A DNA stretch of 34,466 bases from Desulfatitalea sp. UBA4791. GTDB lineage: Bacteria; Desulfobacterota; Desulfobacteria; Desulfobacterales; Desulfosarcinaceae. This document shows positions 32,111 to 34,466 of this stretch, piece by piece. Position 1 is the stretch's first letter. Each line of letters opens with the position of its first letter. The position numbers and the translations under genes are program-made. The stretch is from assembly GCA_002402905.1 (NCBI GenBank), contig DHGT01000051.1, forward strand, positions 28,115 to 62,580, in the 5' to 3' direction. The notes under the pieces were generated by a model that saw only the letters and a list, made by a program, of their open reading frames with translations, searched no databases and was not told where the DNA came from.

Positions 32111-32866
32111 ATGCGACATACGGTAGTTCTTGTAATTTTAATGTGTTCATGTGCCCTCGGTTTTTTGGAACATGCAAACGCCGAGGAGCAAAAGAAGGCA
32201 GAAGAAAAGCACTTTTCCAACGAGACCAGCATATCCTTGGTCAATACGACCGGCAACACGGACACCCTGAGCCTGGCCGGTAAAAATGAAATGAAATACA
32301 AGTTCAGTGACAAGTGGGCGGCATCATGGATAATCGGCGTCATTTACAATGAGGCCGACGACGAAACGGAGACCGAAAGATATTTCACGACGCTCAGGGG
32401 GGACTACTCCATCACGGATCGGTGGTATGCATACGGACTTGGAAGTTGGCTTCGCGACACCTATGCCGGATTCGACCACCGCATCGGCATCGGTCCTGGG
32501 CTGGGGTACAGGTTTTTAATCGGCCCGACCTTTTTTATGCACTTGGAGGGCGGGTTAAACTACAGCTATGAGGATTACGCGGATTCCGACGTGGACTCTG
32601 AGGAGTTTGCGGAGGGACGCATATTCGCCGGGTTCGATTGGCAATTCACCGATAAGACCAAATTTTCCCAAGGCGTCGAGTATCTGCAAAATCTGGAGGA
32701 TGGCAACGCCTGGAAATTGAACTCTGAAACGGCCCTAATCACCTCGCTGACCGATATTCTGGCGTTGAAAATTTCATATTCGGTTTTTTATAATCACGAC
32801 CCGCAACCCAGTGATTTAAGTGAAACCGACACCATTTTCGCAACCTCAGTGGTTGTTGCCTTTTAA
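32111..32866 (+). CDS. DUF481 (YdiY-like) outer-membrane beta-barrel protein
   Basis: 251 residues from ATG at 32111 (GGAG is 13 bases upstream; TTG at 32108 is a near alternative). A signal peptide (MRHTVVLVILMCSCALGFLEHANA) is followed by alternating strands ISLVNTTGNTDTLSLAGKNEMKYKF, and so on to a terminal aromatic-type TSVVVAF, the Phe expected for BAM recognition. TGNTDT is a common DUF481 signature. Related YdiY of E. coli is acid-inducible; function is unknown. It lies between the TerB-like and mscS genes. Confidence 0.88.
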   Translation: MRHTVVLVILMCSCALGFLEHANAEEQKKAEEKHFSNETSISLVNTTGNTDTLSLAGKNEMKYKFSDKWAASWIIGVIYNEADDETETERYFTTLRGDYSITDRWYAYGLGSWLRDTYAGFDHRIGIGPGLGYRFLIGPTFFMHLEGGLNYSYEDYADSDVDSEEFAEGRIFAGFDWQFTDKTKFSQGVEYLQNLEDGNAWKLNSETALITSLTDILALKISYSVFYNHDPQPSDLSETDTIFATSVVVAF

Positions 32867-32890
32867 ACTCATCGCGTAAAGGAGAAATTG

Positions 32891-33712
32891 ATGGATTGGT
32901 CCAATATTCTGGAAAGAGTGTATGCACTACTAACCGTGTACGGCATTAAAGTGGTCGGCGCCATCGCCATATTCGTCGTCGGGCGATGGGTGGCCAAGGC
33001 CGTTACCCGGCTCATGGAACGGCTGATGGTAAAAAGAAAGGTGGATGGGACCCTGGTTTCTTTTGTCAGCCATTTGTCCTATGTCGCTCTGCTCGCTTTT
33101 ATCATTATCGCCGCCCTGAACCAGTTGGGAATCCAGACCGCCTCTTTTATTGCCGTATTGGGTGCCGCCGGTCTTGCCGTTGGTTTAGCTTTACAGGGAT
33201 CTCTATCCAATTTCGCGGCCGGCGTATTGATGATTATTTTCAGACCATTTCGGGTAGGAGATTACATCGAGGGCGCAGGCACGGCCGGAACGGTGGAGGC
33301 GATTCAGATTTTCACGACGCAGCTTAAAAGTCCGGATAACAAAACTATCATCATTCCCAATTCGAAAATTTCGGGTGACAATATCGTGAACTACTCCACC
33401 AAGGGAACACGACGAGTGGACCTGGTATTCGGCATCGGATATTCGGATGACATCGACAAGGCGCGCCAACTCATCATGGACCTCGTCCTTCAGGATCCAC
33501 GCATCTTAAAAGATCCCGAGCCACAAGTGGTGGTATCCGAATTGGCTGACAGCAGCGTGAACCTGACGTTTCGCGGGTGGTCATCCCTTGACGATTTCTG
33601 GGGTGTTTACTTCGATTTGATCGAAAAGGTGAAAAAAACATTCGATGCCAATGAGATCACCATTCCGTTCCCCCAACGGGACGTTCATTTGTATGAGCAC
33701 AACGAAGATTAA
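32891..33712 (+). CDS. mscS: Small-conductance mechanosensitive channel, MscS family
   Basis: 273 residues from ATG at 32891, with AAAGGAG six bases upstream. Three membrane helices lie at about 15-35, 58-80 and 85-110; the pore helix has AAGLAVGLALQGSLSNFAAGVLMIIFRPFRVGDYI, the MscS core. The cytoplasmic vestibule has TTQLKSPDNKTIIIPNSKI and FGIGYSDDIDKA. The C-terminal beta region ends EITIPFPQRDVHL. It gates at moderate tension for hypo-osmotic release, complementing MscL 2.2 kb upstream. Confidence 0.96.
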   Translation: MDWSNILERVYALLTVYGIKVVGAIAIFVVGRWVAKAVTRLMERLMVKRKVDGTLVSFVSHLSYVALLAFIIIAALNQLGIQTASFIAVLGAAGLAVGLALQGSLSNFAAGVLMIIFRPFRVGDYIEGAGTAGTVEAIQIFTTQLKSPDNKTIIIPNSKISGDNIVNYSTKGTRRVDLVFGIGYSDDIDKARQLIMDLVLQDPRILKDPEPQVVVSELADSSVNLTFRGWSSLDDFWGVYFDLIEKVKKTFDANEITIPFPQRDVHLYEHNED

Positions 33713-33717
33713 TTGAT

Positions 33718-33734
33718 TGGTTTTTGGAAAACCA
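33718..33734. other. Small hairpin after mscS
   Basis: TGGTTTT pairs with AAAACCA around a TGG loop five bases after the mscS stop. It lacks GC strength and a T-run, so termination is uncertain. Confidence 0.3.
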
Positions 33735-33821
33735 GAGATTTCGGGTTTTGTCGGTGTCATGGCGCAGCCGGAGATCGAATTTCTTCGAATCCATTAACAC
33801 TTAAACTAAAAGGGAGGAGAG

Positions 33822-34337
33822 ATGATGAAGCGCTTCATTGGGATGTCCGTTATAACTATCGGGGTTGGCCTTGCAATGCTTTTAGGTTGCGGAGAGAAAG
33901 CCGACCAGGCCACCCAGGCCATGAAAAAGGGTGTGAAAGAGGCCACAGAGGCTGCCAAGCAAATGGGATCAGCGGCAAAGGAGAATGTCGAATCCGCAGC
34001 AGTCGCGACCAAAGAGAGTGTAGAGTCCGCGACCGTGGCCGCAAAAGAGAAAATGGACGCTTACCTGGGCGACATGAAGGGACAACTGGATACCTTGGAT
34101 CAGCAGTATGAGGACCTCAGCGGAAAGGTGGGCGTTCTAGGTGACGCGGCCAAAGAGAAATTTCAAGATCAATTGGCGGCTTTTTCTGAAAAAAAAGAAG
34201 CTGCTGCGGTCAAAATGGAGGAGATGAAGGGGCTCAGTGGGGATGCTTGGGAAAGTGCCAAGCAAGAGCTGGATCAAATGATGACCGATTTGACCCAATC
34301 CTATGAAAATATCAAAAAGGGATTCATCGGCGGTTGA
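33822..34337 (+). CDS. Helical lipoprotein
   Basis: 171 residues. A short signal sequence ends in the lipobox AMLLGC, so Cys23 is lipidated. The mature part is almost all helix, Ala/Lys/Glu-rich, with internal repeats of A(T/A)KE-x2-ESA (KENVESAAVATKESVESATVAAKEKM). It looks like a coiled or amphipathic rod under the outer membrane. GGGAGG lies before two adjacent ATG codons (33822 and 33825; the second has better spacing). No defined family was recognised. Confidence 0.85.
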   Translation: MMKRFIGMSVITIGVGLAMLLGCGEKADQATQAMKKGVKEATEAAKQMGSAAKENVESAAVATKESVESATVAAKEKMDAYLGDMKGQLDTLDQQYEDLSGKVGVLGDAAKEKFQDQLAAFSEKKEAAAVKMEEMKGLSGDAWESAKQELDQMMTDLTQSYENIKKGFIGG

Positions 34338-34370
34338 TGGATTGGCGTGCAGATGTCGAGTTTGAGATGG

Positions 34371-34396
34371 CCTGACCTGCCGACCGATCGGTCAGG
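34371..34396 (+). terminator. Possible hairpin after the lipoprotein gene
   Basis: CCTGACC and GGTCAGG form a 7-bp stem with an internal GACCGATCGGTC palindrome offering an alternative fold. There is no T-run, so the call is weak. Confidence 0.35.
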
Positions 34397-34451
34397 TTCG
34401 TCGATGCGTGAATAGGGTGTATCCGTTTGAATTGAAAAAGCAAAGCAAAGG

Positions 34452-34466
34452 AAAGGAGTTTTTTAT
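34452..34466 (+). promoter_or_regulatory. Ribosome binding site of a gene starting at the window edge
   Basis: AAAGGAG is followed by six T and then AT at the last two bases, so an ATG (or ATA/ATT) start would begin at 34465. The spacing is ideal and suggests that the plus-strand block continues. Confidence 0.5.

Noticed and set aside
1..34466. CRISPR arrays, tRNA or rRNA genes, insertion sequences, phage genes
   Set aside because: Reading both strands showed no regular spaced repeats, no recognisable tRNA or rRNA sequence, and no transposase or integrase motifs.

Overview
The window looks like a chromosomal segment of a GC-rich Gram-negative anaerobe, most probably a deltaproteobacterium of the Desulfosarcina/Desulfobacteraceae type. 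The evidence is indirect: two sigma54 enhancer-binding regulators, an acyl-CoA dehydrogenase of the long type, a glutaconate-type CoA transferase, PanP-type aspartate decarboxylase, AGGAG-type ribosome sites with frequent GTG/TTG starts, and Gram-negative envelope genes (RND pump, outer-membrane barrel, lipoproteins). No rRNA, tRNA, CRISPR array, transposase or phage gene was seen.

Layout. 1-2792 (minus): operon of a small dimeric alpha/beta-barrel-like protein, an RND membrane-fusion protein and an RND transporter cut by the left edge. It is read from a sigma54 -24/-12 element and faces a divergent GAF/AAA+/Fis activator (3044-4600). Three spaced TGTCA-N4-TGACA-type sites lie between them. 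A TIM-barrel isomerase-like gene follows the activator and ends in a 19-bp-stem terminator. 5473-5993 holds no convincing gene but a tandem and inverted GGGTCAAAA repeat. 5994-7926 (minus): universal stress protein plus an NtrC-type response regulator with no adjacent kinase. 8177-11428 (plus): acyl-CoA dehydrogenase, a membrane protein fused to a bare NAD-binding reductase domain, and YceI.

11792-20206: DUF6125-like Cys-rich protein (with a sigma54-like promoter), a convergent hybrid histidine kinase, a GNAT-nitrilase fusion, a zinc-less quinone reductase-like enzyme, and a convergent SNF2 helicase with two SWIM fingers that has a good sigma70-type promoter. 20558-25718: alkaline phosphatase, YibE/F membrane protein, an alpha/beta hydrolase preceded by an isolated Fic N-terminal (inhibitory helix) domain, a small membrane protein and an FN3-like protein.

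25981-29502: two CoA-transferase subunits, then PanP (beta-alanine for CoA synthesis). 29859-34337: all on the plus strand, an envelope/osmotic-stress block: ABM-family protein, MscL with a C-terminal zinc ribbon, Kbp-like BON-LysM protein, TerB/DUF533 protein, DUF481 outer-membrane barrel, MscS and a helical lipoprotein; another gene probably begins at the right edge.

The best-supported unusual item is the sigma54 control module of the RND operon. Others worth checking are the FAD-domain-less reductase, the solitary Fic inhibitory domain and the compact osmotic block.
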